Origin: Chloroflexota bacterium
GTDB lineage: Bacteria > Chloroflexota > Anaerolineae > Aggregatilineales > Ch27
Assembly (NCBI GenBank): GCA_019873685.1
Contig: JAIOAT010000016.1
Span: 1-64,000 of the forward strand
Direction: 5' to 3'
DNA length: 64,000 nucleotides
In this document: piece by piece, positions 16,184-24,824 of the stretch
Position numbering within the stretch: the stretch's first letter is position 1
Layout of the letters: every line of letters begins with the position of its first letter
Position numbers and translations under genes: made by a program
The notes under the pieces: model-generated
The model's input: the letters and a program-made list of their open reading frames with translations, nothing else
Database searches by the model: none
What the model was told of the DNA's origin: nothing

Positions 16184-17638
16184 ATGCGACGCACACTCCT
16201 GATAGCCCTGGCAGCGCTCCTGCTGGCGGCTGGCCCGACCCTGGCCCAGAGTCCCGGCGGCGCTGGCCTCGGCGATAGCTACTACCCCACCCTGGGCAAC
16301 GGCGGCTATGACGTCCAGCACTACGACCTGAACGTGCTCTATGACTTTGACGTCCGGCTGCTGATGGGCACGGCCACCATCGAGGCTGTCGCCACGCAGG
16401 ACCTGAGCGCCTTCAACCTGGACTTCCGGCGGCTGACGATCAACCAGATTCGCGTCAACGGAGCCATTGCCGCTTACGAGCACCGCGGGACGGAGTTGAC
16501 CGTCATCCCGGCCCAGCCCATCCCCGCCGGAGCGACCTTCACGACCGTTGTCCTGTACGAGGGCATCCCCGGCATGGGCAGCACGCAGATGACCGAGCTG
16601 GGCTGGACGCACCACGAGAATGGCGTCTTTGTGGCCGGCGAGCCAGCCGGGGCGTCATCCTGGTATCCGGTCAACGAGCACCCGCTGGATAAGGCCACCT
16701 ATACCATCCGCGTCACTGCCCCGGCGCAGTATGTCGTTGCCGCCAACGGTCTGCTGAAGGAGACGATCGATCGGGGCGCGATGCGGACGTTTGTCTGGGA
16801 GACCGATTACCCGACGGCCAGCTACCTGGTGACCGTGGGCATCGGGGACTTCGTGATCGAGGAGCAGGAGGGGCCGAACGGCCTACCCATCCGCAACTAC
16901 TTCCCGCCAGACCTGGCTGAAGCCGCTGCTTACGACTTCGGGCGCACGCCGCAAATGATTGCGCTGTTCAGCAGCCTGTTCGGGCCGTACCCGTTCGAGG
17001 CGTATGGCGTAGTTGTCGCTGACGCGCCCATCCCCTTCGCCCTGGAGACGCAGACCCTGTCGCTGTTCGGGCGGCGGCATGTGGATGGCGAGCGGGGGGA
17101 GGAGATCACCGTGGCCCATGAACTGGCCCACCAGTGGTTCGGCGATAGCGTCAGCCTGGCCGACTGGTCGGACATCTGGCTCAACGAGGGCTTCGCCGAA
17201 TATGCTTCCTACCTGTGGTACGAGTACCTGGAAAGCCGCGAGGCGCTCGATGAGGTGCTGCACCATTTCTACAACCGCCTGGCGGAAAGCATCCTGCCTC
17301 CGCCCGGATCGCCGCCGCCGGATGACCTGTTCAACATCAGCGTGTATGTCCGGGGGGCGATGACGCTGCACGCCCTGCGCGCCCGGCTGGGCGACGAGGT
17401 CTTCTTCCGCGTTCTGCAGACCTACTATGATCGTTTCAAGTACAGCAATGCGACCACCGGGGACTTCATCGCTGTCGCCGAGGAGATCAGCGGGCAGCAA
17501 CTGGACGCCTTCTTTGACGCCTGGCTGTACCGCCTGCCGCTCCCACCGATCCCGGAACTGGGCTGGGAGCCGCTTCCACCGCCCACGCCAGCGCCCACCA
17601 GGACGCCGCCGCCCACCGCCGCGCCAAGCGGCGGCTGA
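16184..17638 (+). CDS. Secreted M1-family metallopeptidase
   Basis: ATG 16184 was chosen because GGGAGGAT precedes it and it starts a clean signal peptide (MRRTLLIALAALLLAAGPTLAQS); the track start adds 10 residues. The 484-residue protein has the gluzincin motif HELAHQWFG (H312, E313, H316) and the third zinc ligand E335 in NEGFAEY. The usual M1 exopeptidase GAMEN loop reads ALETQT, so the substrate N-terminus may be handled differently from classical aminopeptidases. The tail of about 25 residues is PTPAPTRTPPP, a low-complexity surface linker. It converges on the LCP gene. Confidence 0.9.
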   Translation: MRRTLLIALAALLLAAGPTLAQSPGGAGLGDSYYPTLGNGGYDVQHYDLNVLYDFDVRLLMGTATIEAVATQDLSAFNLDFRRLTINQIRVNGAIAAYEHRGTELTVIPAQPIPAGATFTTVVLYEGIPGMGSTQMTELGWTHHENGVFVAGEPAGASSWYPVNEHPLDKATYTIRVTAPAQYVVAANGLLKETIDRGAMRTFVWETDYPTASYLVTVGIGDFVIEEQEGPNGLPIRNYFPPDLAEAAAYDFGRTPQMIALFSSLFGPYPFEAYGVVVADAPIPFALETQTLSLFGRRHVDGERGEEITVAHELAHQWFGDSVSLADWSDIWLNEGFAEYASYLWYEYLESREALDEVLHHFYNRLAESILPPPGSPPPDDLFNISVYVRGAMTLHALRARLGDEVFFRVLQTYYDRFKYSNATTGDFIAVAEEISGQQLDAFFDAWLYRLPLPPIPELGWEPLPPPTPAPTRTPPPTAAPSGG

Positions 17639-17658
17639 AGGCGGGCCAGCGACACCGG

Positions 17659-18978
17659 TTACTGGTTGTAGTTTTCGCCGAAGATTTCGACCATCAGCGG
17701 GCCGAGCGCGTAGCGGTTGGGAATCACCACCGCCTGGCCGTCCGGTGTGGTGTAGAAGGTGATGTAGTTCTCATCGATCACGCCGGTGCGGATGTTCTCC
17801 GGCGGGATATCTTTGGCGTACCAGGCCAGCCGGAGCAACTGGTCGAAGGTCAGGCCGGTGCGCACCCCATCGCGGATGCTGGCCCAGATCGTCGGGGCGG
17901 CGACAACCAGTTGCGGCAGGTTGCCCACGTTAAGCACCTGATCCCGGATCGCGAACAGCACCTGCTGCTGGCGCTCCGCCCGGCGGAAGTCGTTGGAACC
18001 GTGCCGGGTGCGGGCGTACTTGAGCGCGGTCGCGCCGTCCAGGTGGTGCTGGCCAGCCGGCAGGTAGAACGGGTCGTAGCCGTAGTACATATCGGGATAC
18101 AGGGGATCGTTGATCGTCGTTTCCACCGTGACGTCGATGCCGCCGATGGCGTCGATCACAGTGATGAAGGCGTTGAAGTCCACGATCAGGTAATCGTGGA
18201 CGCGCATCCCCAGGTTGTATTGCACCGTTTCCATGGCCAGGCGGGGGCCGTAACCCGGCTGGCGAAGCTCGCCCAGCACATAGGCGGAATTGACGCGCTG
18301 CAGCTGGTTATAGCCGGGGATGTTGACGTACAGGTCGCGGGGGATGCTCAGCACGCCGATGCGCCCCGTAGTCGGGTCCAGGCTGGCCAGCATCATGGTG
18401 TCAGTGCGGTAGGCGGCGTCAGGCGGATCGCCAGGCCGCCGATCCCAGCCCATCAACAGGATGGTGAAGCGCTCCGTGCCGTTCCAGGGTTCGATTCCCA
18501 GGTTGGCGGGGTCGAGCGTCGGCTGCTCGCTGCCGGCGCTTTCCACGGCGAAGTTGGGCACGGCGGTGGGCAGGATGACGACCGACGTGGCCGACGCCGC
18601 GACCATGCCCTCATCCTCGACGAAAGCGTCCGCCCGGCTGCTGCGCAGGATCATGAAGATGCTCAGGCTGGTGACCAGCGTCACGCCGATCATGGCCATG
18701 GCTACCACCAGCCAGGCCCATTCGTTGCCACGGCGCCGGCGGGACCGCGCCCGCCGCTGGTAGGGTACTTCCGGCGGACCGGCGGGCCGGGCTTCCGGCA
18801 GGGGGGCGCGTAGCGGCGCCGCCCCGGCAGCCGGTTGCTGGCGCGGGTAGGGAATAACCGGCGGCAGTCCGGCGGGCCGCGTCAGGGCGGCGTCTTCGTC
18901 ATCCGCCGGGACGCGCGGCAGGTGCGGCACGGTGGACTGGGGGTCCTGCTCTGATCTGGCTGGAAAACGTTCGTCCAT
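17659..18978 (-). CDS. LytR-CpsA-Psr (LCP) family protein
   Basis: The 439-residue protein has a cytoplasmic Pro- and Arg-rich region (about 1-88), one membrane helix (WLVVAMAMIGVTLVTSLSIFMIL), a linker of about 55 residues, and an external LCP domain beginning FTILLMGWDRRPGD. Family motifs follow: YRTDTMMLASLDPTTGRIGVLSIPRDLYVNIP and KYARTRHGSNDFRRAERQQQVL, whose Arg and Asp residues bind the polyprenyl-phosphate head group in LCP enzymes. LCP proteins transfer glycopolymers from lipid carriers to peptidoglycan or proteins. No glycopolymer synthesis genes are adjacent. Confidence 0.93.
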   Translation of the reverse strand: MDERFPARSEQDPQSTVPHLPRVPADDEDAALTRPAGLPPVIPYPRQQPAAGAAPLRAPLPEARPAGPPEVPYQRRARSRRRRGNEWAWLVVAMAMIGVTLVTSLSIFMILRSSRADAFVEDEGMVAASATSVVILPTAVPNFAVESAGSEQPTLDPANLGIEPWNGTERFTILLMGWDRRPGDPPDAAYRTDTMMLASLDPTTGRIGVLSIPRDLYVNIPGYNQLQRVNSAYVLGELRQPGYGPRLAMETVQYNLGMRVHDYLIVDFNAFITVIDAIGGIDVTVETTINDPLYPDMYYGYDPFYLPAGQHHLDGATALKYARTRHGSNDFRRAERQQQVLFAIRDQVLNVGNLPQLVVAAPTIWASIRDGVRTGLTFDQLLRLAWYAKDIPPENIRTGVIDENYITFYTTPDGQAVVIPNRYALGPLMVEIFGENYNQ

Positions 18979-19010
18979 GCGATGTCACCTGTAAGCGATC
19001 AGACGCCCTC

Positions 19011-19016
19011 ATTTTA
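19011..19016 (-). promoter_or_regulatory. -10 element of the LCP gene
   Basis: GAGTAAAATG on the minus strand, TAAAAT being one base from TATAAT, 33 bases before the ATG at 18978. Confidence 0.4.
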
Positions 19017-19084
19017 CTCCCGGGCAGCCCGCAGCCCAAGCCTGTGCTCAGGCGGGGCGGACTGTAGTTCTACCGCGGACGCGC

Positions 19085-19090
19085 TACAAT
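19085..19090 (+). promoter_or_regulatory. -10 element of the lipoate ligase gene
   Basis: GCTACAATT, 61 bases before the ATG at 19151. It is the same TACAAT hexamer found ahead of holB, gatB, the HAD gene and others. Confidence 0.5.
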
Positions 19091-19150
19091 TGCCAGCGCG
19101 TTTGCACCCGCGCACAGAATACGTAGCGCGTCAGGAGTGAAGCAGGAACG

Positions 19151-19981
19151 ATGACTGTTGCCCATGAACACTGGCGTTTGCTGGTCACGCCGCCATGCAC
19201 CGGCGCGTACAACATGGCGCTTGACCAGGCCATTCTGGAACAGGTCGGCGCGGGGAATGCGCCGCCTACGCTGCGCTTCTTTGCGTGGACTCCGCCGTGT
19301 CTTTCCCTGGGGCAGGCTCAGCCCAGCGCTGATGTGGACCTGGCGCGCCTGCAGGAGCGCGGCTGGGGGCTGGTTCGCCGGCCAACGGGCGGACGGGCCA
19401 TCCTGCACACGGATGAGATCACCTACAGCGTGACCCTGCCGAAAAGCCATCCGCTGGTGCAGGGGGATGTGGTCGCCAGTTACCACCGCCTGAGCGCCGC
19501 CCTGCTGGATGGGCTGGCCCGGCTGGGCCTGCAGGCGCAGGCCGACCGGCGGCTGGAGCGGTCGGTGGGGCGCCCCGGTGGGCCGGTGTGCTTTGAGGTG
19601 CCTTCTGATTACGAGATCACGGCCAACGGCAGCAAGCTGATCGGCAGCGCCCAGGTGCGGCGCTTTGAAGGCGTGCTGCAGCATGGCGCCCTGCCGCTGT
19701 GGGGCGACATCACCCGCATCTGTGACGCGCTGGCCTTCCCCGACGAAGCCGAGCGCGAGCGCGTGCGGGCGCGGGTGGCGGTGCGGGCTACCACGCTGGA
19801 ACGGGCGCTGGGTCGCCGTGTGAGCTGGGAGGAAGCCGCGGACGCCCTGCGCGACGCTTTTGCCGAACGCTTCGGGGTGCACTTTGGCCCGCCGGAAGGG
19901 CCAACGGCGGCGGAAGAGGCGCGGGCGGCGGCGCTGGTGGAAGAGGTCTACGGCGCGGATACGTGGACCTTCCGCCTGTAG
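19151..19981 (+). CDS. Lipoate-protein ligase / octanoyltransferase (BPL/LplA/LipB family)
   Basis: The 276-residue protein shows the LplA order: MALDQAILEQV, LRFFAWTPPCLSLGQAQ, the lipoyl-binding RRPTGGRAILHTDEITYSV (the family's RRxxGGGAVxHD motif with the third Gly as Arg), and the catalytic-lysine segment EITANGSKLIGSAQVRR. These enzymes attach lipoate or octanoate to a lysine of 2-oxoacid dehydrogenase E2 or GcvH proteins. The length and lack of the LplA C-terminal accessory domain fit a LipM/octanoyltransferase-type member as well as a ligase. No lipA or E2 gene is adjacent. Confidence 0.87.
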   Translation: MTVAHEHWRLLVTPPCTGAYNMALDQAILEQVGAGNAPPTLRFFAWTPPCLSLGQAQPSADVDLARLQERGWGLVRRPTGGRAILHTDEITYSVTLPKSHPLVQGDVVASYHRLSAALLDGLARLGLQAQADRRLERSVGRPGGPVCFEVPSDYEITANGSKLIGSAQVRRFEGVLQHGALPLWGDITRICDALAFPDEAERERVRARVAVRATTLERALGRRVSWEEAADALRDAFAERFGVHFGPPEGPTAAEEARAAALVEEVYGADTWTFRL

Positions 19982-20050
19982 GAAGCATTGCGCACCTGGC
20001 GACCGGTGATCCCGCCGCTGCAGGATCGCCGGGTGCACCCCGCTGGCGAT

Positions 20051-20081
20051 CCTCGGTCTCCCGGCCTCGTGGTCTCCTTTT
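20051..20081. repeat. Short copy of the intergenic GGCCTCC repeat
   Basis: CCTCGGTCTCCCGGCCTCGTGG-type sequence ending in CTTTT between the lipoate-ligase and holB genes. It matches the repeat at 630-747 in composition and unit. Confidence 0.45.
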
Positions 20082-20117
20082 GTATTCCATGTGCTGGTCA
20101 GTCTCCCGCGCCGGCGC

Positions 20118-20123
20118 TACAAT
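20118..20123 (+). promoter_or_regulatory. -10 element of holB
   Basis: GCTACAATCC, 49 bases before the ATG at 20172. Confidence 0.5.
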
Positions 20124-20171
20124 CCGGCTAGACCTACTGCACCGTGTTGACCGATCGTTGAGAGCCGCGCC

Positions 20172-21215
20172 ATGCCCGATCCAGCGCCAGCGCCGAACCC
20201 GGTAGATTCTGCCGCCGCCAACTGGGGCATCATCGGCCACCAGTGGGCGGTTGAACATCTGGCCAGGGGCCTGCGCCATGGTCGTGTCCGCCACGCCTAC
20301 CTGTTCGTCGGGCCAGCCGGGATCGGCAAGACGACGCTGGCCCGCGCCTTTGCCGCCCGCCTGAACTGCCTCCACGACGACGAAAACGCCCGTCCCTGTG
20401 GCCGGTGCACGGCCTGCCGCAAGATCGCCGCTGGCAACCACCCGGATGTCAGCCTGGTCGAGGCGGAAGAAGTCGGCGGGACGCTCAAGATCGAACAGGT
20501 GCGCGAGTTGATGCATATGCTGGCGCTGCGGCCGTATGAGGGTCGCTACCGGGTGGGCATCCTGCGGCGCTTTCATGAGGCGCGCCCGCAGGCCGCTGAC
20601 GCCCTGCTCAAGACACTGGAGGAACCGCCGCCGTACGTGGTGCTGGTGTTGACGGCGGAAAACGTCAACCTGCTGCCGCGCACGATCCTCAGCCGTTGCC
20701 AGGTGTTGCGGCTGCGGCCTGTGCCGGTGCGCCAGGTGGAAGCGGCGCTGACCGCCCGCTGGGGAGCCAACCCGGAACAGGCGGCGCTGCTGGCCCAGCT
20801 TTCCGGCGGGCGACCGGGCTGGGCCGTGCGCGCCCTGACCGATCCTGAGGCGCTGGCCTCCCGCGACCTGGCCCTGGACGACCTGGCTCGTATCCTGACG
20901 GAAAACCGCATCGATCGCTTTGCGCGGGCGGAGGCGATGGCCCAGCCGCGCAACCGCACCGCGCTGCGCGAAACGCTGATCCTGTGGCAACTGTTCTGGC
21001 GGGATGTGATTCTGGTGCTGACGCACAGCCGGGTGGCTCCGGTCAACCGCGACCGGCGGGCCTTGCTCAACCAGTACGCCCGCGACTTTTCGCTGGAACA
21101 GGTGCAGACCGCCCTGCGCGCCACCCGGCTGGCGCTGGAGGACCTCAGCCGCAACGTCAATGCACGCCTGGCGCTGGAGGTCATGCTGCTGGATTACCCC
21201 GGTCTTAAGCGGTAG
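20172..21215 (+). CDS. holB: DNA polymerase III subunit delta' (clamp-loader ATPase)
   Basis: The 347-residue AAA+ protein has Walker A GPAGIGKTTLARAFAARLNC, the clamp-loader zinc module (RPCGRCTACRKIAAGNHPD), the DnaX/HolB segment IEQVRELMHMLALRPYEGRYRVGIL, and a sensor-1-like TAENVNLLPRTILSRCQ. Delta' is the rigid stator of the clamp loader that places the beta clamp on DNA. The SRC motif (LSRCQ) supplies the arginine finger to the neighbouring subunit. The gene stands alone and is followed by a strong hairpin. Confidence 0.9.
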   Translation: MPDPAPAPNPVDSAAANWGIIGHQWAVEHLARGLRHGRVRHAYLFVGPAGIGKTTLARAFAARLNCLHDDENARPCGRCTACRKIAAGNHPDVSLVEAEEVGGTLKIEQVRELMHMLALRPYEGRYRVGILRRFHEARPQAADALLKTLEEPPPYVVLVLTAENVNLLPRTILSRCQVLRLRPVPVRQVEAALTARWGANPEQAALLAQLSGGRPGWAVRALTDPEALASRDLALDDLARILTENRIDRFARAEAMAQPRNRTALRETLILWQLFWRDVILVLTHSRVAPVNRDRRALLNQYARDFSLEQVQTALRATRLALEDLSRNVNARLALEVMLLDYPGLKR

Positions 21216-21314
21216 GGCGTATTGCCCCTATCCCCCGGTTCTTTTCCCCACAGGCAAGGCAAGGTTAGACTGGCGCCCCATGAGAGGGGGCGGAACGGGC
21301 GACGCCAAAAAGGT

Positions 21315-21348
21315 GAGCGCCACGTCTGGGGAGGGCGTGGCGCTCTTT
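21315..21348 (+). terminator. Terminator of holB
   Basis: GAGCGCCACG and CGTGGCGCTC form a perfect 10-bp stem with an 11-base loop, followed by TTT. It lies 100 bases after the stop. The intervening CCCCTATCCCCCGG...CTTTTCCCC stretch recurs at about 62925. Confidence 0.6.
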
Positions 21349-21390
21349 GGGGGGTGAGCAGGGATGGCAAAACTGCTCATATTTCAGGAG

Positions 21391-21422
21391 AAGGCCCGCG
21401 TAATTAAATAGAAGCAGGCCTT
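21391..21422 (-). terminator. Hairpin at the end of a possible minus-strand small gene
   Basis: On the minus strand AAGGCCTGC, a 14-base AT-rich loop, then GCGGGCCTT (9 bp with one G-U) followed by CTCC. It begins inside the stop codon of the 17-codon ORF at 21421-21474. Confidence 0.4.
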
Positions 21423-21474
21423 ACAGAGAAGCCAGGTAGCGGCGAAGATCGCGCAGGAAGTTAAGGAAGAACAT
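21421..21474 (-). CDS. Possible 17-codon small protein
   Basis: ATG at 21474 opens MFFLNFLRDLRRYLASL and stops at TAA 21421-21423. AAGGA lies 8 bases before the ATG, an extended -10 (TGCTATCAT) lies about 57 bases upstream, and a hairpin starts at the stop codon, so promoter, ribosome-binding site and end signal are all in order. The peptide would form an amphipathic helix with a hydrophobic face and Arg/Asp on the other. Such short ORFs occur by chance, so this is tentative. The rest of 21216-21861 holds no longer gene I can support. Confidence 0.35.
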   Translation of the reverse strand: MFFLNFLRDLRRYLASL

Positions 21475-21530
21475 GAGCCGGTTCCTTGGTCTGAGGACTG
21501 AATCCGGAAGGGTAATGACGTTTGCCTGCC

Positions 21531-21536
21531 ATGATA
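21531..21536 (-). promoter_or_regulatory. Extended -10 of the possible small gene
   Basis: TGCTATCAT on the minus strand (TGn plus TATCAT) in an AT-rich stretch, without a clear -35. Confidence 0.4.
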
Positions 21537-21662
21537 GCACATTTATTGTGGAAAAGTTGTCATGTGGTAGAAATTAACGAAAATTTCACGTTTTACTCGC
21601 TGGAATTTCGATCTGTCAGCAAGATTCGCTTGGTTCTTTCTTCATATTGATTGACGGGCTGC

Positions 21663-21692
21663 TTGCCTGTTTTTCAAAACCTATTCTATATT
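21663..21692 (+). promoter_or_regulatory. Candidate promoter of the response regulator operon
   Basis: TTGCCT, an 18-base spacer and TATATT in an AT-rich stretch, giving a leader of about 160 bases before ATG 21862. Confidence 0.5.
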
Positions 21693-21861
21693 TAGGATGT
21701 TGGCGTTCTGACGGACTGCCTCGATTGACCCCTGCCCTCAGGACTCCACCTGTTTTTGTTGCCCGACAGGCAGCGTCGCCCTGGCTATGGCAGCCGGGGG
21801 GGCTGCAAGCGTGGCCCGGTGCTCTGTTCCCGCGCCGACCAGGTTTGTCAGGGAGGCCTTG

Positions 21862-22242
21862 ATGTCCAAGCGCATCCTGATTGTCGAAGATGAACAGACC
21901 AACCTGCTGGTGGTCACTCAGATTCTGGAATTGATTCTGGATCAGCATGACCTGCTCTTCGCCCGCGATGGGCACGAAGCCATCACCATGACTTACCAGC
22001 ACCAGCCTGACATCATCCTGATGGATCTCTCCCTGCCCAAACTGAGCGGCTGGGAGGTTGTCCGCTCGCTCAAGAAGGATAGCCGCTTCCGGAATACGCC
22101 CATCCTGGCCCTGACCGCCCATGCCATGGTCGGGGATCGGGAGCGCGCCCTGGAGGCCGGCTGCGACGACTATTTCACCAAGCCGATTGACATCGACCGG
22201 TTTGTCTCGTTCCTGAAACCCTATCTCCAGGACGATCATTGA
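21862..22242 (+). CDS. Single-domain response regulator (CheY-like)
   Basis: The 126-residue receiver contains the acidic pair ED at residues 10-11, the phospho-accepting D55 in IILMDLSLPK, a switch Thr/Ala region (LALTAHAM) and the lysine in YFTKPID. No output domain follows. ATG 21862 with GGGAGG upstream replaces the track's 21787 start. It begins a three-gene unit: the methyltransferase follows after 27 bases and a membrane histidine kinase 50 bases after that. It therefore probably receives phosphate from that kinase and acts by protein-protein contact. DivK- and SpoIIAA-like phosphorelay carriers are other possibilities. Confidence 0.9.
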   Translation: MSKRILIVEDEQTNLLVVTQILELILDQHDLLFARDGHEAITMTYQHQPDIILMDLSLPKLSGWEVVRSLKKDSRFRNTPILALTAHAMVGDRERALEAGCDDYFTKPIDIDRFVSFLKPYLQDDH

Positions 22243-22269
22243 GCCAGCAGGCAGAAAGGCAGGCGAACC

Positions 22270-23340
22270 ATGTTGTTCATCAGAACGGCGCGGGTGTACT
22301 GGCGCATCCTGAGGAATGTCGGGTCAGTGATGCGGCTCGGACGGCAGGCCGACAAGATATTCCGTTATTACGCCCTGAAAGTTTTTGATGATGCAGGCCT
22401 GTTTGAGTACCTCAAAGAGCCGCGCACTTATGGTCAGATTCTGGCGGAATTTGGCTTTGCCGACATCGACTATACCCGCGAATGGCTGGAAATCCTCTCC
22501 ACCGATAAAGAGAACATGCTGATTCATGAGGATGGCCTCTACCGCCGCAACCCGGCAGTGGAAATGCCGGACATTAACGCCATCATGGCCCGCACCTCAG
22601 GCACGGTCAAAGGCTTTTCCCATATGGCCGAGGGCATGACGGTGAACATCCTGCCCCGTATGCGCCAGGAGCCGGTCATCCTGCTGGAAAGCTTTGAAAA
22701 AGATGGCCGTCAGTTCTTGACCAAGCTGGACAAGACCCTGGGCCAGCGGCTGTATCAGTCCATGCGCAAAGCCGTCTTTGACTTCCTGACGGAGGACGAC
22801 CTGCGCTGGCTGCATAGCGGCGGCCGGCTGCTGGAGGTAGGCTGCGGCAGCGGGCGGGAGACCGCCGAGATCTGGCTGCGGCTGGACGGCAAGGTGCGCA
22901 TTGTCGGCGTCGATCCTGTCCCCGGCATTATCGAGCTGGCCCAGCAGAGCTTCCCCGTGTATCTGAAAGAGATCGATCCGCATCACCCACCGGTCACCGA
23001 CGAAAACCGCCCGGAATTCCTGGAGGCCAGCGCGACACGCCTGCCCTTTGAGGACAACAGCTTTGAGTCGGCCATGACCTTCTGGATGCTGCACTGGACC
23101 CCCGATCCGCGCCAGGCCATCAGCGAACTGGTGCGGGTGGTCAAGCCGGGCGGCCTGATCTTCGGGGCGCAGGCGTTCAAGCCGGAAGCCAACCCGTACT
23201 TTGACCTGGTCTTCCGCACGAACGAAAACTGTCACGGGATGTTCTGGCGGGAGGACTTTCGGCGGTGGTTTGCGGAACACGGGCTGGCGGTGGAATTGGC
23301 CTCGCCGGTGGGAACCTACCGCGTCCGCAAACCCAAGTGA
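22270..23340 (+). CDS. SAM-dependent methyltransferase with N-terminal helical/winged domain
   Basis: The 356-residue protein has an N-terminal part (about 1-110) with a winged-helix-like pattern (FDDAGLFEYLKEPRTYGQILAEFG), as in O-methyltransferases that dimerise through such a domain. A class I Rossmann domain follows: motif I LLEVGCGSGRETAE, motif II VGVDPVPG, then EASATRLPFEDNSFESAMTFWMLHW and VKPGGLIFGA typical of Methyltransf_11. The substrate is unknown. Its position between a response regulator and a histidine kinase is unusual and suggests a signalling or quinone/lipid-modifying role controlled by that pair. Confidence 0.85.
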   Translation: MLFIRTARVYWRILRNVGSVMRLGRQADKIFRYYALKVFDDAGLFEYLKEPRTYGQILAEFGFADIDYTREWLEILSTDKENMLIHEDGLYRRNPAVEMPDINAIMARTSGTVKGFSHMAEGMTVNILPRMRQEPVILLESFEKDGRQFLTKLDKTLGQRLYQSMRKAVFDFLTEDDLRWLHSGGRLLEVGCGSGRETAEIWLRLDGKVRIVGVDPVPGIIELAQQSFPVYLKEIDPHHPPVTDENRPEFLEASATRLPFEDNSFESAMTFWMLHWTPDPRQAISELVRVVKPGGLIFGAQAFKPEANPYFDLVFRTNENCHGMFWREDFRRWFAEHGLAVELASPVGTYRVRKPK

Positions 23341-23390
23341 GAGTAGCCCGGCAACGGGCCTGAGGGGGTCCTCTGTGACCCGAGGGTGGT

Positions 23391-24788
23391 ATGGCAAGGG
23401 ATTTGTTCAACACACTGTCGCCGTACAAGCGGGTAGAGCATACCCGGCGGCAGCGCCTGGTGATGGACATCAGCTGGGGCATGGCCCTGTTTATCATCCC
23501 GGTGCTGGCGCTGTATGTCCTCATGCTGCTGGACCGCTATGACACGCGGGTCTTGCTCACGCTGGTGCTGTGCATGTTCATCATCCCCACCAGCCTGGGC
23601 GCTCGTGAACTGGCCCGCCGGGGCAATCCTACTCTTGGCGGCTACCTGCTCTTGCCCCTGATCATGGTCATCCTGGCTATCAATTCCCTGCTCATCGAAG
23701 GGCTGAGCACGGTGGTCGGGCCGGTTTATATCGCTATCGTGGTGATTGCCGGGATGATGCTGGGGCCGCGGGAAAGCTACGTGAGCGCCGCCGTTGCTTC
23801 TATCCTGTGGGTCGGCACGCAGCTTGCCCTGACCCAGGGATGGGTCACCCCGGCCCCGTTGCCGGAGCCTGTTGGCTCGATCAGCATGATGGTCATCATG
23901 ATTCTGACCATCTTCTTTGTGGGGATACTCAGTCAGCTGGGCACCAGCGATCTGCGCCACGCGCTGGATGAAGCTACCTACGACCTGGTACAGGCCAACC
24001 GTAAGCTGGAGGAGGCCAGCAAGCTCAAGTCGCAATTCACCGCCCGCACCAGCCACGAGTTGCGCACGCCGTTAAGCGCAATCATCGTTTTCACCGACCT
24101 GGCCCTGCGCGGCGCTTATGGTCCCCTGAGCGAGAAAATGCACGCCAGCATGGAGCATGTGCTGCTCAGCGCCAAGCGGCTCAAATCCCTGATCGATGAC
24201 ATTCTGGACATCTCCAAGATCGAAGCGGGGGAGATGGTGATCGTGGAAGAGCCGTTCCCCCTGCACCGGCTGGTGGACATCCTGCATACCACGCTGGCTT
24301 CCAGTGCCCAGGAGAAAGGCCTGCGCTTCACGGTCACTCTGGCCCCGGATATGCCGGCGGAAATCGTGGGGGACGAAAAGCGGCTCAGCCAGATCGCCAT
24401 CAACCTGGCTCACAACGGCATCAAGTTCACCGATAAAGGTTCGGTGGAGGTAACCATCGACCGGCTGAGCAAGACGCTCTGGCGCATCCGCGTGGCGGAT
24501 ACCGGGCGCGGCATCCGCGAGGAAAACTTCAAGACCATCTTCGAGGAGTTCCGCCAGGAAGTGCGCAACTCCCAGGAAAGCGGCACCGGCCTGGGGTTGG
24601 CCATCACCCGCCACCTGGTGCAGATGATGGGCGGGGAGATTCGCCTGCAGAGCGAGATCGGCAAGGGCAGCACCTTCGACGTCCTGTTGCCGCTCAAGCC
24701 CGCTCCGTCGGAAGAACCGCCAGCGCAAGCCGAGCAGTCTGAGCCAGCGCCTCAGGCGTCAGCGCCACAGACCGGCCCGGCGGCGTAG
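23391..24788 (+). CDS. Membrane histidine kinase, six-helix sensor
   Basis: The 465-residue protein has six hydrophobic helices (about 29-48, 53-70, 84-101, 107-124, 129-146 and 162-180). A short coiled coil (LVQANRKLEEASKLKSQF) is followed by HisKA with phospho-acceptor H222 in TSHELRTPLSA, and HATPase_c: N-box AINLAHNGIKFT, G1 ADTGRGIREENF, G2 GTGLGLAITRHL. The N-box reads AHN where most kinases have (V)NA, a mild deviation. The tail (about 30 residues) is Pro/Gln/Ala-rich. The multi-helix input suggests sensing within or near the membrane. It is last in the regulator-methyltransferase-kinase unit. Confidence 0.92.
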   Translation: MARDLFNTLSPYKRVEHTRRQRLVMDISWGMALFIIPVLALYVLMLLDRYDTRVLLTLVLCMFIIPTSLGARELARRGNPTLGGYLLLPLIMVILAINSLLIEGLSTVVGPVYIAIVVIAGMMLGPRESYVSAAVASILWVGTQLALTQGWVTPAPLPEPVGSISMMVIMILTIFFVGILSQLGTSDLRHALDEATYDLVQANRKLEEASKLKSQFTARTSHELRTPLSAIIVFTDLALRGAYGPLSEKMHASMEHVLLSAKRLKSLIDDILDISKIEAGEMVIVEEPFPLHRLVDILHTTLASSAQEKGLRFTVTLAPDMPAEIVGDEKRLSQIAINLAHNGIKFTDKGSVEVTIDRLSKTLWRIRVADTGRGIREENFKTIFEEFRQEVRNSQESGTGLGLAITRHLVQMMGGEIRLQSEIGKGSTFDVLLPLKPAPSEEPPAQAEQSEPAPQASAPQTGPAA

Positions 24789-24824
24789 CGGCGGCAGAAT
24801 CGCCTGACGCGCGGAACGCGGACT

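Noticed and set aside
18488-18498. GGTTCGATTCC, resembling a tRNA T-arm
   Set aside because: It lies inside the LCP gene coding frame, and no acceptor stem, D-arm or anticodon arm can be fitted around it. No tRNA was found anywhere in the window.
19788-21026. Minus-strand ORF of 412 codons over the lipoate ligase and holB genes
   Set aside because: It spans the promoters of both plus-strand genes and shows no family resemblance.
21215-21861. Possible structured RNA such as a riboswitch or 6S RNA in the long gap
   Set aside because: Only two separate hairpins and a short ORF are visible; no known aptamer core could be recognised by eye.
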